Both the position numbers and the translations under genes were made by a program. Below, piece after piece: positions 11,326-22,544 of a DNA stretch of 64,000 bases. Within the stretch, counting starts at the first letter, position 1. Each line of letters opens with the position of its first letter. Where the stretch lies: assembly GCA_963921195.1 (NCBI GenBank), contig OY992538.1, forward strand, positions 13,416,330 through 13,480,329, read 5' to 3'. Below the pieces are notes generated by a model. That model saw nothing but the letters and a program-made list of their open reading frames with translations. It had not been told where the DNA came from and ran no database searches. This DNA is from Pegoplata infirma (lineage: Eukaryota; Arthropoda; Insecta; Diptera; Anthomyiidae).

Positions 11326-11775
11326 AGAAACTTTGAAATCCAAATACTAACTAGGGTAGACTGGAGGGAAAACTCTGGTCTGACAGAGAATTCGATCTTA
11401 GTCGTTACGGACGAACATTGATACACAAAAAAAAAATTCCAATGAACGATTTTCATAGTATTTATGAACAAATTTATACAATTTATTAACTTTTTCATAA
11501 TACTTATAAACTTTTTCATAGTATTTATGAAAAATGTTAAATAGTTCTTAAATTTCACATATTATGATTTATTCATAAATACTATGAAAAAGTTTATAAA
11601 TATTATGAAAAAGTTAATAAATCGTATGAATTTGTTCATAAATACTATGAAAATCGTTCATTTGAAAACAATTTTTTTTCTGTGTAGAAACTTTGAAATA
11701 AAAATATTGACTAGGGAAGTCTGAAGGGAAAACTCTGGTCTAACAGAGAATTCGATCTTAATATTTACGCATGTA
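11326..11775. repeat. LINE segment duplicated on both sides of the palindromic MITE
   Basis: About 90 bp of LINE (starting GAAACTTTGAAAT and running through GAGAATTCGATCTTA) occur at 11326-11405 and again at 11687-11762. The other LINE copies (for example 42615-42690) have it once. The MITE lies precisely at the junction TA. Confidence 0.8.
11424..11684. mobile_element. 261-bp palindromic MITE, copy 1
   Basis: Nearly the whole element is one inverted repeat with repeated TTTTTCATAGTATTTATGAA motifs, ends CACAAAAA and TTTCTGTG, and TA on both sides (11422-11423, 11685-11686). A second copy of the same length is at 38050-38310. There is no coding capacity; both short ORFs over it are mirror images. 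Confidence 0.9.
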
Positions 11776-12662
11776 TCGAATATAGAGATGGGAACGGTTT
11801 CGAGAGTATACTCTCAATGCCTCGAAATCAGGGCCTCAGTGAGACTGGACAAGTGTAATGTTCTCAATGCCGAGGTTCTTGAAATTGATAAAGCCGCGCA
11901 GATGGTTATGATAAGGAACCTAAGTCCTTGCGCCATTTACATTTGCGTGGATAGTCTTGCAGCCCTAAAAGCCTTAAAATCAAACACTATAAAATCGGGA
12001 ATTGGTAGGAATTGTATACGAACCCTTCATCGAATCAATCAGCACACAGTCAAGCTAATCTAGGTCCCTGGACATAGTGGCTGCTGGGAACGAATTGGCT
12101 GATGAATGTACAAGAAATTTTTACAAGTCGGTGGGGGAACGTGTCGGTTCCTATAGTGGAATTGATGAACAAAATTCATAGGATATCAGAGAATAGAATG
12201 AAGGATAGGTGGATATCACTGACTACGTGAAGAATATCGCGAACCCTGTGGCCCCTGTCAAATCCTAAGAGGACAAAAAGTCTTCTTACTTTTAGAAAAC
12301 GGCCGGCTAGCCTATTAGTGGGAGTACTGAAAGGACACTGTCTAACCTACGAAATGGGGACTATTGTAGAAGTTGTGTAGAAGTGGTGGTGGGAGTCAGT
12401 AAAGCACTTGTTGTGTGAATGTCCGGGTCTGACGTAGAACCGCCTTAAGTATTTGGGCAAAGATTTTTCAATGTCCTGGATTGCCTAAACGGTGTCTCAT
12501 AGACATCTCTAGCAGAGTATCTTAGAAAATCGTTGTGGTTGAAGAAGCAAAACTGTTGAATCATAATGGAAGTCGGGAAATAACAATTAAGAAAATCACA
12601 ATGGGCCTTATGGCCTCCGACTAAATTCCCCAAATTGACGAACGCCTATCCAACCTAACCTA

Positions 12663-14260
12663 GGCCTACACGATGATAAATCAATCAGTCAGTTAATTTA
12701 AATTCTGTTAAAAGATTTTTCGCTGCCACTGTAAATATTGTTTATATGAAATATTAAATTTATTTGTTACTATTTTTCTGTTTGAAGTCACTGGTTTTTA
12801 TTACCATTGTTAGCGTGTTGAAAATGAAAAATACAAATATGAAATAATAGCGGCATCATGAATCCTTGATGTTATTTACAAAACTTTGTAGATTTTTGTT
12901 TTGTTCAGATTCATTCAGAGTTCAATTGGTATATTGTGTTAAATGTGTCTGCCTCCGCATCTGTGTCTATTTGTCTAAATAATTATAGTTATTAATGTTG
13001 TTACCATCTATACATTCATTCAGACATTCATTCATTGAATTAAAAAAAGGGTCAAATAGTTTACAAAAGATTTATGAAATGAATACACATGTAAATCAAC
13101 CCCCTTCTGAAAGAATCACTGGTTGACTGACTAACTAACTGCTGAGCATCACCTTTTTTCCGTTCTACAGGATTTTTGTATACATTTTGTAACAGCTTTT
13201 TACCTTTTGGGCGTTTTAGCATTTGTATTTGTTTTGAGAAGTTTTTTGTTGATAACACAGGCCAACAAAATTTGAAAACAAGTCGAAACCCCAGGACTAC
13301 ACTGAAAGAATTTTGTGCATTACGGCTATGAAAACGTACATTGGTTCTATAAAAAAATCATTAAAAGTCAGCCAATGATTCCCTTCATAGAATCTATGAA
13401 ACAAATTCATAGAAACCAGAAATCTATGAAAAAGTTCATAGGCAATGAAAAAAATTTTATTTTTAATTCTATTTTTATTTATTTTATTATTTAATTTTTA
13501 TTTATTTTGTTTTTGTGATAGTCAAATTCTGAGATCAGATTCAGATTCAGCGCACCTCAAACCCTTACAAAAGTATACTCTGGTCTATGGATAAAAAAAA
13601 ATTGTTGACCTGTGTAATCATAGAAGCGGAAGTTAAACAATTTTTTTTTTGTAAGATTCAAATACAAACAAAAACATGTCGATTCAACGTGACAGCTAAC
13701 CAGGCAACCAAGTATATAAGTACATGTGCCATATAGACAAAAACAGACATACCAACCTTTCAACTAACTAACCAAATGAAATCAACCAGCCAACCAACCA
13801 ACCAGTCACCATCCTTCTCATCATCAACCTCACCATCACCATCATCATCATCCTTGTACACATAAATGCTTCCGTAATAAATTCATACATTACATCCATT
13901 CAAAATGAATTTATGTATGAATCTTTCATAGTATATGGATTGATGTCTGTCTTTCTTTCTGTCTGTTCGTCTGTCAGTTTTTCTGCCTCTTTATGTGTGT
14001 TTGTTTAAAACGCATAAATTTTTAGTACTGATCTGAATGGATGAATTGCTTGACTATACAAATGTTTTACGAACATATTTTAGCCTGTTTGTTTAAAAAG
14101 CAGCAAAAAAAGAAAAACCGAAAAAAGAAAATGGTTATATACATATCTACCTATGTATGTAATATAATGTGGTTGCATTTTGCAACCATGGCAAATAATG
14201 CAAAAATGTACAATAACCTTAACAAACTGATGGTGATGATGATATATGTCTATGTAGATA
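12663..14260. other. AT-rich intergenic sequence with simple repeats
   Basis: No gene is supported. About 13770-13860 holds degenerate (CCAA)n and (CAT)n runs, and about 13945-13985 a CTGT/CTTT-rich run. A TACACTGAAAG... stretch at 13303 with CTATGAA motifs may be a worn relative of the palindromic MITE. Confidence 0.55.
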
Positions 14261-14876
14261 CTAGGGTATTCAATTAAACAGATTTTGGGAATAAAAGTTA
14301 ACCGGTTTCGAAGGTTATTCCAAAATTAACCGATCAAATAGGAAATTCTTGGAATCATAAACATTGTTCACAGAGAGTAAAACCATAATTTTTGAAATCA
14401 CAATTAAAGAACGTCGCAACGTTTAAGAACATAGCAAAATTTTTGTTTGCCAAAAACCTGTTTCTGAACATCATTTCTCTTCTAAATCCTATTTTATTCC
14501 TTGTTCGGAACAGGTTATATTTAAATAAGATTTGTTTTTTATATGAGCTTTCGTCAATTTAAACGAGCTTCGTACTAGAAGCAATCGTTTTATTCAATCA
14601 AATTAGTTTTCAGAATTATGAATGCAAAATTTAGGTTTCCAAAGAACATGTTTCAGACCAGGTTATTTAAGAGTCAATTTCTAAATATATTCTTAGGTAT
14701 AATTTATCATTTTATCATATTTATAATTGTGATAATAAAAACATGATCCTCAGCCATCGTTCGTAGACCTACTATAATAAGTGGGGAACATAATATGATT
14801 TATTTTTAAACCGCAATTTATAATTATTCCATAAATATTTTACCCGAAATCAATCGATCAACCATTTGAATACCCT
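14261..14876. mobile_element. Inverted-repeat element with CTAGGGTATTCAA ends
   Basis: CTAGGGTATTCAA at 14261 is matched by TTGAATACCCTAG ending at 14878, and subterminal CGATCAA motifs also oppose each other. Flanking GTAGATAC and GTGAAAAC could be a worn 8-bp duplication (5 of 8 match), which would suggest a hAT-type MITE. No ORF is present. Confidence 0.55.
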
Positions 14877-15118
14877 AGTGAAAACCTATGTATGTTGATG
14901 TGTCCACATGGCTTTGTATCTCTTTGGGGTTTGGATGGTAGACATCACATTGTGAAGTCTTGTGTATGCTGGGTATTTACCAATAGTCATCACCAAAAAC
15001 TGACCAAGTATGTTAACCATGTATATTATTTAACCTTTTAGGGATCTGATCGAATTCAAATTTACTTTTAAATAACGTATAGAACCAGACTTTCGGCTGA
15101 CCCATTTGGAGATCTGTC

Positions 15119-15141
15119 GCTGCAGATCTAAGATCTGCAGC
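15119..15141. repeat. GC-rich perfect hairpin
   Basis: GCTGCAGATC and GATCTGCAGC are exact reverse complements around TAA. It contains two PstI-type CTGCAG sites in otherwise AT-rich DNA. Confidence 0.8.
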
Positions 15142-15360
15142 AGGTTGGTCGTTGTTTTCTTTATCTTCCAAACACAGTTAATAAAAATCTTAGGAAGTCA
15201 TAATGGCACATCTGGCAACGAGGCGATAGGTAGGTTTTAAGTGGCTGCTGACGCTTTACATCTGCACACATAAACTTTTAGGTCCGCTGTGACAGGTCGC
15301 TCTCTAAGAGCTGTCTAAAGGGGTAAGATTTTATAGTCTCGGAGTAAAACAGACAAAACT

Positions 15361-15453
15361 TGACTTGTTTATAACGAACATTCAGGGTGTCTTGACTTGT
15401 TTATAACGAACATTCAGGGTGTTTTGACTTGTTTATTCATTCAGGGTGTCTTG
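15361..15453. repeat. 32-bp tandem repeat, three units
   Basis: TGACTTGTTTATAACGAACA recurs at 15361 and 15393, and a third unit starting 15425 has lost part of the middle. Each unit ends TTCAGGGTGT. The surroundings look like worn LINE sequence. Confidence 0.85.
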
Positions 15454-15539
15454 GATAGGTGCCATTCCGATTAATGCAACCTTTATAAATTTTAACACAG
15501 AAGGATAAAAAGACACGGACCAGTGTGATTTGAAGACTT

Positions 15540-15955
15540 TCCTGGTTTAAAGATTGCCAGACGATTGCAGTGTTTACTTGATAAGGAAGTTGGCAATGAA
15601 CGATGTGACTGACTGGAGATACAATGTCTTGTCGACAACTGATATCACATCTACTCCCACAGTCGATCAGGATTCCATATTCCTGAAAACAAGATTAGCC
15701 CTTAATTCTCATACGTCTTTAAATGTGGTTTGACATTCGACTCATATTTTCCTAAGGTACAAGTAGATTCCAGGGAATTGCAAAGCCTATGAGATGCGAG
15801 ACTGGGAACGTATTGGTATGCTCTGTATTGGTATGCCCCTAAAAACTTGCCATCTTAAACTTCGGCTCTGTTACGTTTAGAAGACTAATTATAATTGGGA
15901 AGATAAATGAACCTGTGGGACAGCACGTCAGATTTGGCATTATCCAAATAACAAC
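15540..15955 (+). pseudogene. Probable worn LINE RNase H fragment
   Basis: A short plus-strand stretch near 15770-15810 reads like the RNase H tail motif IPGNCKAYEMRDWERIG (family form: PGN-x-x-AD-E-x-A). Several stops interrupt it, and the DINE-like copy at 15956 ends it. The match is weak and seen by eye only. Confidence 0.45.
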
Positions 15956-16748
15956 AATTAAGAAAGTTATAGTCGGCCAAGACCTACCATATGATACCCT
16001 ACACCAGTGTTTTCCGGAAAATGGGTCCCAAGTCCAAGCATGGACCGATTGGATCTGTCTTTTGTTAGATCTTTATTTAGTGTAGAAAACACACACAGAT
16101 CAAATTTTAGTGGAATTGGTATATTTTTTTGTCAATAGACCGATTTAACTGAATATCGGTCGAAATTTTTATAAGGGGTACTAAGTTCAAAAATGGTCTA
16201 ATTATATTCCGATTTGAGTAGGTTACTAAAGTACACGTTTAACACCTAAAAATTTTTATCAAATATTTCCATTTTTATGAATTTTGAGGGAATTATGTGA
16301 TTATCGGGAGGGTGGTTTGTATGGGGACTACCAGAAGGACTGATCCGATTCCTTTGAAATTTGGAATGATTCCTGCATACAAAATTTGATTACTTGCTAA
16401 ATTTCAAAGCGATATCTATTATAATACGGTTATTAGAGTCATTTAAGCTCAATCCAAAGGGGGTGTTTGTATGGGGGCTAGGTCTTAACATGGGCCGATT
16501 TTATCCAATTTCAATAGGCTTCGTCCTTGGGCCAAAAGAAAGTCAATTGATTGAAAATTGCGACCGGTATCATGCTTAAACCGATAGATGGACAGACGGA
16601 CCGACGGACATCGCTAAATCGACTCAAAAGTAGTTCTGAGTCGTTCGGTATACTTGAAGGTAGGTCTAGGAGCAATATTTCGGGTAGTTACAAACATCTG
16701 CAGAAACTCATTACACCCTGTACCACAGAGAGGTGTAGGGTATAAAAA
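15956..16748 (-). mobile_element. DINE-1-like (Helentron-related) element, copy 1
   Basis: The element begins CAATTAAGAAAGTTATAGTC, passes a worn hairpin GGCCAAGACC and TACCCTACACCA, and ends GGTGTAGGGTATAAAAA. Near the far end is the GACAGACGGACCGACGGACA block (GTCY repeat on the other strand) followed by the ATCGCTAAATCGACTC motif common to all copies here. No coding capacity. Homology to DINE-1/mini-me is from the GTCY core, the terminal hairpin and T-rich target. Confidence 0.82.
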
Positions 16749-17099
16749 TACAAGTGCTCTGTTTGTTCTCCCAAGAGAAGAGACTTGGAGGAGGAGTTAG
16801 AAACAATCAAACTATTTATCTGCTACTTTTAATGACAGACTATGCAATAAGTGACGTTAAATGACTTGTGACTTGTGGATTTAGACAGCTGCGTGATCTC
16901 GTTGATTTGTTAGATTTCAAAATTCAATATCTAAAGAGTTTCATAAGAACGCCATTATCCTTTCGTGGTGTCACAACTTCAGAGTCTATGTGTGTTGACG
17001 TGTGCATTAGTCAGCCACTTCAAACATTACATACGTTTTAAAGGTATCAAGTCAAAAGTAGTATTCGAATGCTTCAAGAACTTACAAAATTTAGGGAGT
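16749..17099. other. Unassigned stretch between repeats
   Basis: No feature is clearly supported. A plus-strand reading RRDLEEELETI near 16780 resembles LINE tail sequence only loosely. Confidence 0.4.
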
Positions 17100-17530
17100 A
17101 TTAACAAGGTGAAGCTAATATAGGAACCAAATCACATTGGTATTCAAGGTAAGGAAAGATCGGACGACCTCGAGAAATAAGATGCTGATGGTATGGATAT
17201 TTTTGTACATATCGATCCACCAATAGAAAACTTCAGATCATTACGCGATAGTATAAACACCGCAAATGGCTAACAGAAAGTGGATAGAGCAAACAACAAG
17301 TGCGATCAGTAGAAGATTGTGATAATGCTACAATCTGAAGAACACTAGCTATTAACTCTCATTTACCATATGGAACTACCGTACACTTACTGGAGTGATC
17401 ACCGGGCACTGCATTATAGGTTATCATAGAAAGAAAATGAGACTCATCTCCGATGCCAGCTGCAGGAGGTGCGAACAACCTAACATCTAGGAAGCGGTCG
17501 AACATATTCTTTGCCAGTGTTCTTCGAAGA
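17100..17530 (+). pseudogene. LINE 3' fragment (RNase H tail and cysteine motif)
   Basis: In broken frames the plus strand reads a PNHIGIQGKERSDDL-like RNase H end near 17125, then HYR/GYHRKKM and a CRRCEQ...VEHILCQCSS cysteine-histidine motif near 17460-17525. That order is typical of the ORF2 C-terminus of RNase H-bearing LINEs. Stops and frameshifts are frequent. It joins abruptly to another LINE fragment at about 17531. Confidence 0.7.
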
Positions 17531-18470
17531 ACCTTCGAAGTTTAAAAACCGATTAGGCAAGACTGGGCGGAAAACTCTGTTATAACAGAGAATGCGATCT
17601 CAATCTTAACGGACGGATCAGAGATGGTGATGGCTACGTGTTCGGGAGTGTACTCTAAATGCATCAAAATAGGGACCTCATTGAGACTGCCGGATAAGTG
17701 TAGTGTTTTCCAGGCTGTGGTACTTGCCATTGATAAAGCCGCGCAGATGATTATGAAAACGGACCTTCGCCATTAAAATTTTCGTGAATAGTCTCGCATC
17801 GCTGAAGGCCCTGGAATAAAACACTGTAAAATCAGGAATCGTTAGGAATTGTATACAATCCCTTCGTCGAATAAGTCAGCACACAGTCAAGCTAATCTCG
17901 GTCTCTGGACATAGTGGGGTCGCTGGGAACGAATTGGCTGATGAATGTGCGAGAAAAGGCCCGGATTCGGTGGGCGAACGTGTAGAACCTGACATCTGGG
18001 TTCCTATAGTGGAATTGATGAACGAAATTTATATCATTGACGACGTGCAGGATATCGTGAACCATGTGGCCACTGCCAAATCCTGTGAGGACAAAAAGTC
18101 TTCTTACTTTTGGCAAAAGGACTGTTAGCCTTTTAGTGGGAAAATTGGCCAATTTACAGGGCACTGTATAATTGGCCAAATTTACGTGCATATGGGAATT
18201 TTTGATAGGGACTATTGTAGAAGTTGCGGGAAAGTGGAGGAGGAGTCAATAAAGCACTTGTTATGTGAGTCCAGCTCTGATGAGAAGCCACCAGATTGCC
18301 TAAACGGTGTCTCATTGACATCTCTAGCCGAATATCTGAGAATCGGAGTGGTTCAAAAAGTAAAAAGTTTTTGTATCAGAGGAGAGTAGGGAAATGACAA
18401 TTAAGAGAGTCACAATGGGCCTTATGGCCTCCGAGTGAATTCACCAAATTGAAAGTTCGCGTTTAGGACT
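17531..18470 (+). pseudogene. LINE fragment, RNase H to 3' end
   Basis: The sequence is closely related to 42615-43330 and 11690-12620. It covers ITENAIS...DGSE (RNase H first aspartate region), LPDKCSVFQA, a GHSG...LADECARKG segment near 17912-17960, and a CRSCGKVEEESIKHLLC zinc-knuckle-like tail at about 18217-18267. Two open stretches remain (17934-18128 and 18186-18389), but frameshifts separate them. It ends with CACAATGGGCCTTATGGCC like copy 1. Confidence 0.82.
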
Positions 18471-18599
18471 CCAGCGGGCTATCAGCGTCGCTAAGAAATT
18501 ATTGTGGTTTCGCTATGGATTATCCGGTCTATATAAGAAGTCTTTGGCTCCACCACTTCTAACCTAACTTTCAAAGGACATCGAACTTCTTGAGTAAAA

Positions 18600-18800
18600 A
18601 GATCACTTGCAACAAAAATGATACTGGCCTATCAGACACTTCACCTAACACAGAATAGTGTCTTTTGTATTTAAGCCAAGCACCCGACTTTCTTGCCCAA
18701 AGTGAAGAGTGCCATTATTTAGAGTTCAATAGTTGCTTACAGATGTCCGAAGAGTGACAAAGAATATGTTCCAGAGTCTCACTATACCCAGGTTTAACCT
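18600..18800 (-). pseudogene. LINE C-terminal fragment, minus strand
   Basis: The minus strand reads SETLEHILCHSSDICKQLL near 18730-18795, the histidine-cysteine tail motif of RNase H-bearing LINEs. It belongs to a different copy from the plus-strand pieces on either side. Confidence 0.6.
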
Positions 18801-19091
18801 TATTTACTGAAGTTTCAATATTTTTGTATTATTAATTAAAAAATTATGTTTTTTGAGTAATGACACTATTTAAGTAAATAAGCAATATCTCTTTAAATTA
18901 ATATATTATTCAAGTAAATAAGCGATATCTCTATCAATTAATACCTATTTTGAATACGATTTTGAAAAAAATTAAATTTTGGTGTAAAAGAAAAGCTTAA
19001 AAATAGAATAATTTTGATAGAAATAAAAAACACAACGGTTTTTAGCGCTGAACGAAAGATGTTTCCTGTGATGGGGGCAATAAAACTTTAG

Positions 19092-19262
19092 GCCCCAAGT
19101 TGGGCGCCAAAAATATCAGTATTTTTGGTTTCCATGTGATTTTAACTTTATTTTGTTTCAATTTTTTTCACATAAAACTAACTTTAAATCAAATATATTG
19201 AATTTAATTTTTTTACAACGAAGTTTATCCAGTTGAAGTGATGAGCCCCAAGTTGGGAGCCA
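19092..19262 (-). other. Two tRNA-Lys primer-binding-site-like motifs
   Basis: GCCCCAAGTTGGGCGCCA (19092-19109) matches the 3' end of animal tRNA-Lys plus CCA at 17 of 18 positions. A second version, GAGCCCCAAGTTGGGAGCCA (19243-19262), lies 153 bp away. The CCA is not encoded in tRNA genes, so primer-binding sites of an LTR retroelement read on the minus strand are the likely source. No LTR pair, gag or pol was seen. Confidence 0.45.
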
Positions 19263-19499
19263 AACAGACGATGCGAGCCAACAACAAAAATTAAAATAAA
19301 ATGTTATTAACTTTAATAAAATAAAATTTTGTTCTAAGGTATAAGTGATGGGACATGCGCAACATCTTATAGAAGCGAAACGGAAACGTTTTAACAAGGA
19401 GGTTTCCAAATCATTCTAACCTTATTTGTTTTAAAATTTTCAATTAACAACAAACTTTAAAATCAAATAAAAGTTTGATTTATAAAATATCTTTAAAAT

Positions 19500-19695
19500 A
19501 ATGTTGTTATGTGAATGTCCAGGACTAAAGGAGAGTCGCCGCAGGTATTTGGGTCTAATATATGATGATGGCCTTAACTTCAGAAATGAGGTATTTCTAA
19601 TCATACCAGCGGAATATCTCAGGGAATTAGGAGGGTTTAAGAACAAAGTTTTTTAGTGTTGGAGAATGTAGGGCATCACAATGGGCCTTGGGGTA
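19500..19695 (+). pseudogene. LINE 3'-terminal fragment
   Basis: The plus strand reads LLCECPGLKESRRRYLGL...PAEYLRELGGFKNKVF, then CATCACAATGGGCCTTGGGG, matching the 3' end of the other LINE copies. It is an isolated 195-bp piece in AT-rich DNA. Confidence 0.75.
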
Positions 19696-20651
19696 TGATT
19701 TATAAAATTTTATTTTTATGTAGCCAACAATGGTTTAAATCGTTTTAAACTTTTGTTTCAACTATGACCATATTTATCCATCCATATAATGCTATATTAT
19801 ACAATTTTTAGCAAAATGAAAAAAAGTCCATCCATCCACAGTCATACATACAAATGACCATCAAAAGATTTCATACTTGACCATATGTTTTTTTTTGTAC
19901 TGGTGCTGCTGCTGCTACTGGTGCTTGCTACTTGTATTGTTGCTTCCAAATAGCATGTGAACGCACTATCAATGTTACAAGTTTTTTGTGTTTTGCAGTT
20001 GATACTTTTTTTGTTGCTGTTGTTTTATTTTCTGTTTGTTTTTGTGATGTCAAATATCACAGGGTTTAAGAGAAGAAAAAAAAACTGAAAAAAGATTTCA
20101 TGGGATTATGCCAATTATATTTTATCGTAAGTTTTTGTTTTTCCTTTCATTTTTTTTTTATATATTTTGTACTCATAAACTGACATATCAAAGATTTTTT
20201 TTTCATAATAAATTAGGGATGCATAAAGTTTAAGAAAAAACAGGATTTTCCAAGGATTAAAAATAATATTTATATGTGTGTTTACTTCTTTTGAAGTTAT
20301 TACCATGACTATGATGAAAAAATTTTACATGAAGAGATATTATGCATTCATATGAATATTTTGTAACATCCTTGAAATTGTTTATTTTCCAATTCATATT
20401 TATACAAAAAGAATTATAAGTCAGAAATTGAAATTGAAGTAAATTGTTTGAAATGTTTTCAAAATATGTTACGTGATGTAAACATCACAGGTTGAAGTGA
20501 CATTTTTTCTTCAACTTTTGATTTTTCCAAGTGCCCGGACTAATTTTTCTTCTACTAGACCTAAAAATTATGTGGTACTAATTTCAGGTCAATCGGATAA
20601 AATTAATCCGTGGCGCTTGGAGAGAATTAAAAAAAATAATAATAATAATAA
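19696..20651. other. AT-rich intergenic sequence
   Basis: No gene or terminal repeat is seen. A (GCT)n-like stretch lies near 19900-19925, and repeated TGTTTTATTTT tracts near 20010-20050. Confidence 0.55.
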
Positions 20652-20883
20652 CAAGTAAGAAAATAATAGTCGGTCAAGACCGACCATATAATACCCTACA
20701 CCAAGAGTTTACAACGTTTGCATGGACAGACAGACGGGCGGACATCGCTAAATCGACTCAAAAAGTGTTTCTGAGTCGATCGGTAAACTTAGAAGTGGGT
20801 CTAGTACCAATATTTCGGGTAGTTACAAGCATCAGCACAAACTCATTATACCCTGTACCACAATGTGGTGTAGGGTATAAAAA
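20652..20883 (-). mobile_element. DINE-1-like element, copy 2 (internal deletion)
   Basis: It has CAAGTAAGAAAATAATAGTC, a terminal hairpin GTCGGTCAAGACCGAC and ATACCCTACACCA, then jumps to the GACAGACAGACGGGCGGACA block and GTGTAGGGTATAA end. At 232 bp it lacks about 590 bp present in the full-length copies at 36190-37029 and 54951-55775. Confidence 0.88.
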
Positions 20884-21078
20884 TTCAGGTAAATACAAGA
20901 AAAACTCAAACATTTAAGAAAAAATTCAGGAAATTCAGTAAGAAATTAAAAAGAATAAAAAAATTCCGAAAAACTCTGGAAATTTTAATTTGTTCAAAAA
21001 ATTAAATTGAATTTCAAAGGCAGTGGTAAAGTTTTTTTTATTTTTTCTTTTTCGTAAGCTTTTCATTTTCAATAAACC

Positions 21079-21516
21079 AAAAAGTATAGAATAAATAAGA
21101 GTATTCTTCCGCAAAATTTCAGAGGCACTCCTCTCTGGAATTTTGGTCCTTAAATCGGCTTATCTCGAGCATGTTTTGACAGAAAAAAATTAGGAAAAAA
21201 GTGATAAAACACATCGAAAAGTGAAAAAACACATCGAAAAGACAAAAAAACTCATCGAAAAGGTAAAAAAACTCATCGAAGAAGAGAAAAAATAAAGAGG
21301 AATTAAAGAAAACACATCGAAGAAAAAAAAAGACAAAGAAGAAATAAATATGAAAATGTCAAACTAAAAGGAATGTCAGATATTCAGTGAGAGGATTCGA
21401 GCAATTCCATGAGAGGATGAGAGCTAATAGTACGCTAATTAAAGACTTTTTGAAATAATCCGACTTGTTAGTAAACTACTAATGGGACGAATACTCTTAT
21501 TTATTCTATACTTTTT
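21079..21516. mobile_element. Putative element with perfect 28-bp inverted ends
   Basis: The 28 bases at 21079-21106 (AAAAAGTATAG... AGAGTATTC) are the exact reverse complement of 21489-21516. Between them, 21190-21330 carries a degenerate tandem of ACATCGAAAAG-type units about 20 bp long. No target duplication or ORF was recognised, so the element type is unknown. Confidence 0.7.
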
Positions 21517-22369
21517 GCAATAAACTTTAAGCATAATTTAAATATTTGCATTTTTTTTGCGACTCCAGAATTTTTGGCGTAATACCAGTAGTTATATAAA
21601 TAATTTGAAGCTTTTATTCAATATCTAACTGATATTTAGCACTCAAAATATATAATTTTTAACCTGTTTTTTTTTCAACTATAAATTAAATCTTCAAAAT
21701 TTATATTTGGTGGGTGTAATTATAGAACATTAAAACCAAAACTTTTAGACTAAAATATAAAAAAAAACATTTTTTTGTACAATGACATGCAATGTGGTGC
21801 AAAAATATATTAAATAAGTAAAAAAGTTAAATACGACATTGACGAATATATTGATACCCTCCAAAATGTTAAGAAAGATTATTGCAAAAAACTTTATTAA
21901 AAAAAAATTTAATATACAAAAAAAAAATTATTTGCGTAATTTTTTTTCACCAATTTTTTTTCGGGATTTTTTTCGAAAATTTTTTTATTTTCCTATTAAT
22001 TTATTAAAATGAGTAGAATACGATAAATTACAGACAAAACAAATTTTTTCGCTGAAATTTTTTTTGCTCGAAATTTTCTTTTTTGGAAAAAAACAACAAT
22101 GCATTTTCTAAATTTATATTTAAAAACTATCCTAAGAGCATAAAAATTGAATTTTTGTAATACCAAGGCTTAACAATTTTAGATCGCGAATATCATTTCT
22201 AAAATTATCCCCTGCAGAATCTTAATTTTATTAAATTTTTATCGTTGAAGTCTTAGATAAAAACTATTTAGAACAAACAATAAAATTCAAACAACCCCGT
22301 TTAGCCCGGAATCATGTTCGTTCCAGTAAAACTATTTCTTAAAAATTTTCGAGCCCTTATATCGTTATT

Positions 22370-22475
22370 ATTGATATCATTTCATTTTCCGTATCATTCC
22401 ATTTCGTTCCCCGTTCTATTCCATTTCGTTCCCTGTTTTATTCATTTTAATTCATTGAGTTCCATTTAGGCTTCA
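22370..22475. repeat. TTCCATTTCGTTCC-rich degenerate repeat
   Basis: TTCCATTTCGTTCC-like words recur with other ATTCC words. The reverse-complement form (GGAATRRAATGG) appears at 43366-43425, so this is a dispersed (ATTCC)-like repeat. Confidence 0.6.
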
Positions 22476-22544
22476 TTCCTTTCTCTATAACATGCGTTGA
22501 AGAAATAATGATTTTTTGGGCAGGAGGACCCCACATTTCAAGTT

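Larger units (their letters stand above)
8098..12662 (+). pseudogene. Dead LOA/I-type LINE, endonuclease to 3' end, with nested inserts
   Basis: This is a degraded non-LTR retrotransposon ORF2 read on the plus strand with many stops and frameshifts. In order it shows the end of the APE-type endonuclease (VIDITL, then SDH just before 8192), linker sequence, reverse transcriptase (PSEWKKV about 10170; NLVINEILE about 10390; AYTDNLVIL near 10455, a damaged YADD box), RNase H (VDSLAALKAL about 11950; PGHSG about 12065), and a cysteine-rich C-terminal tail about 12360. The copy ends near 12662. It is broken by element S1 (8194-9474), an inverted-repeat insert about 10729-10972 and the palindromic MITE at 11424-11684. 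LOA versus I clade is not settled. It cannot be active. Confidence 0.85.

Noticed and set aside
22370..22475. Classical ATTCC satellite array
   Set aside because: The run is only about 100 bp and degenerate, too short and irregular for a satellite array.
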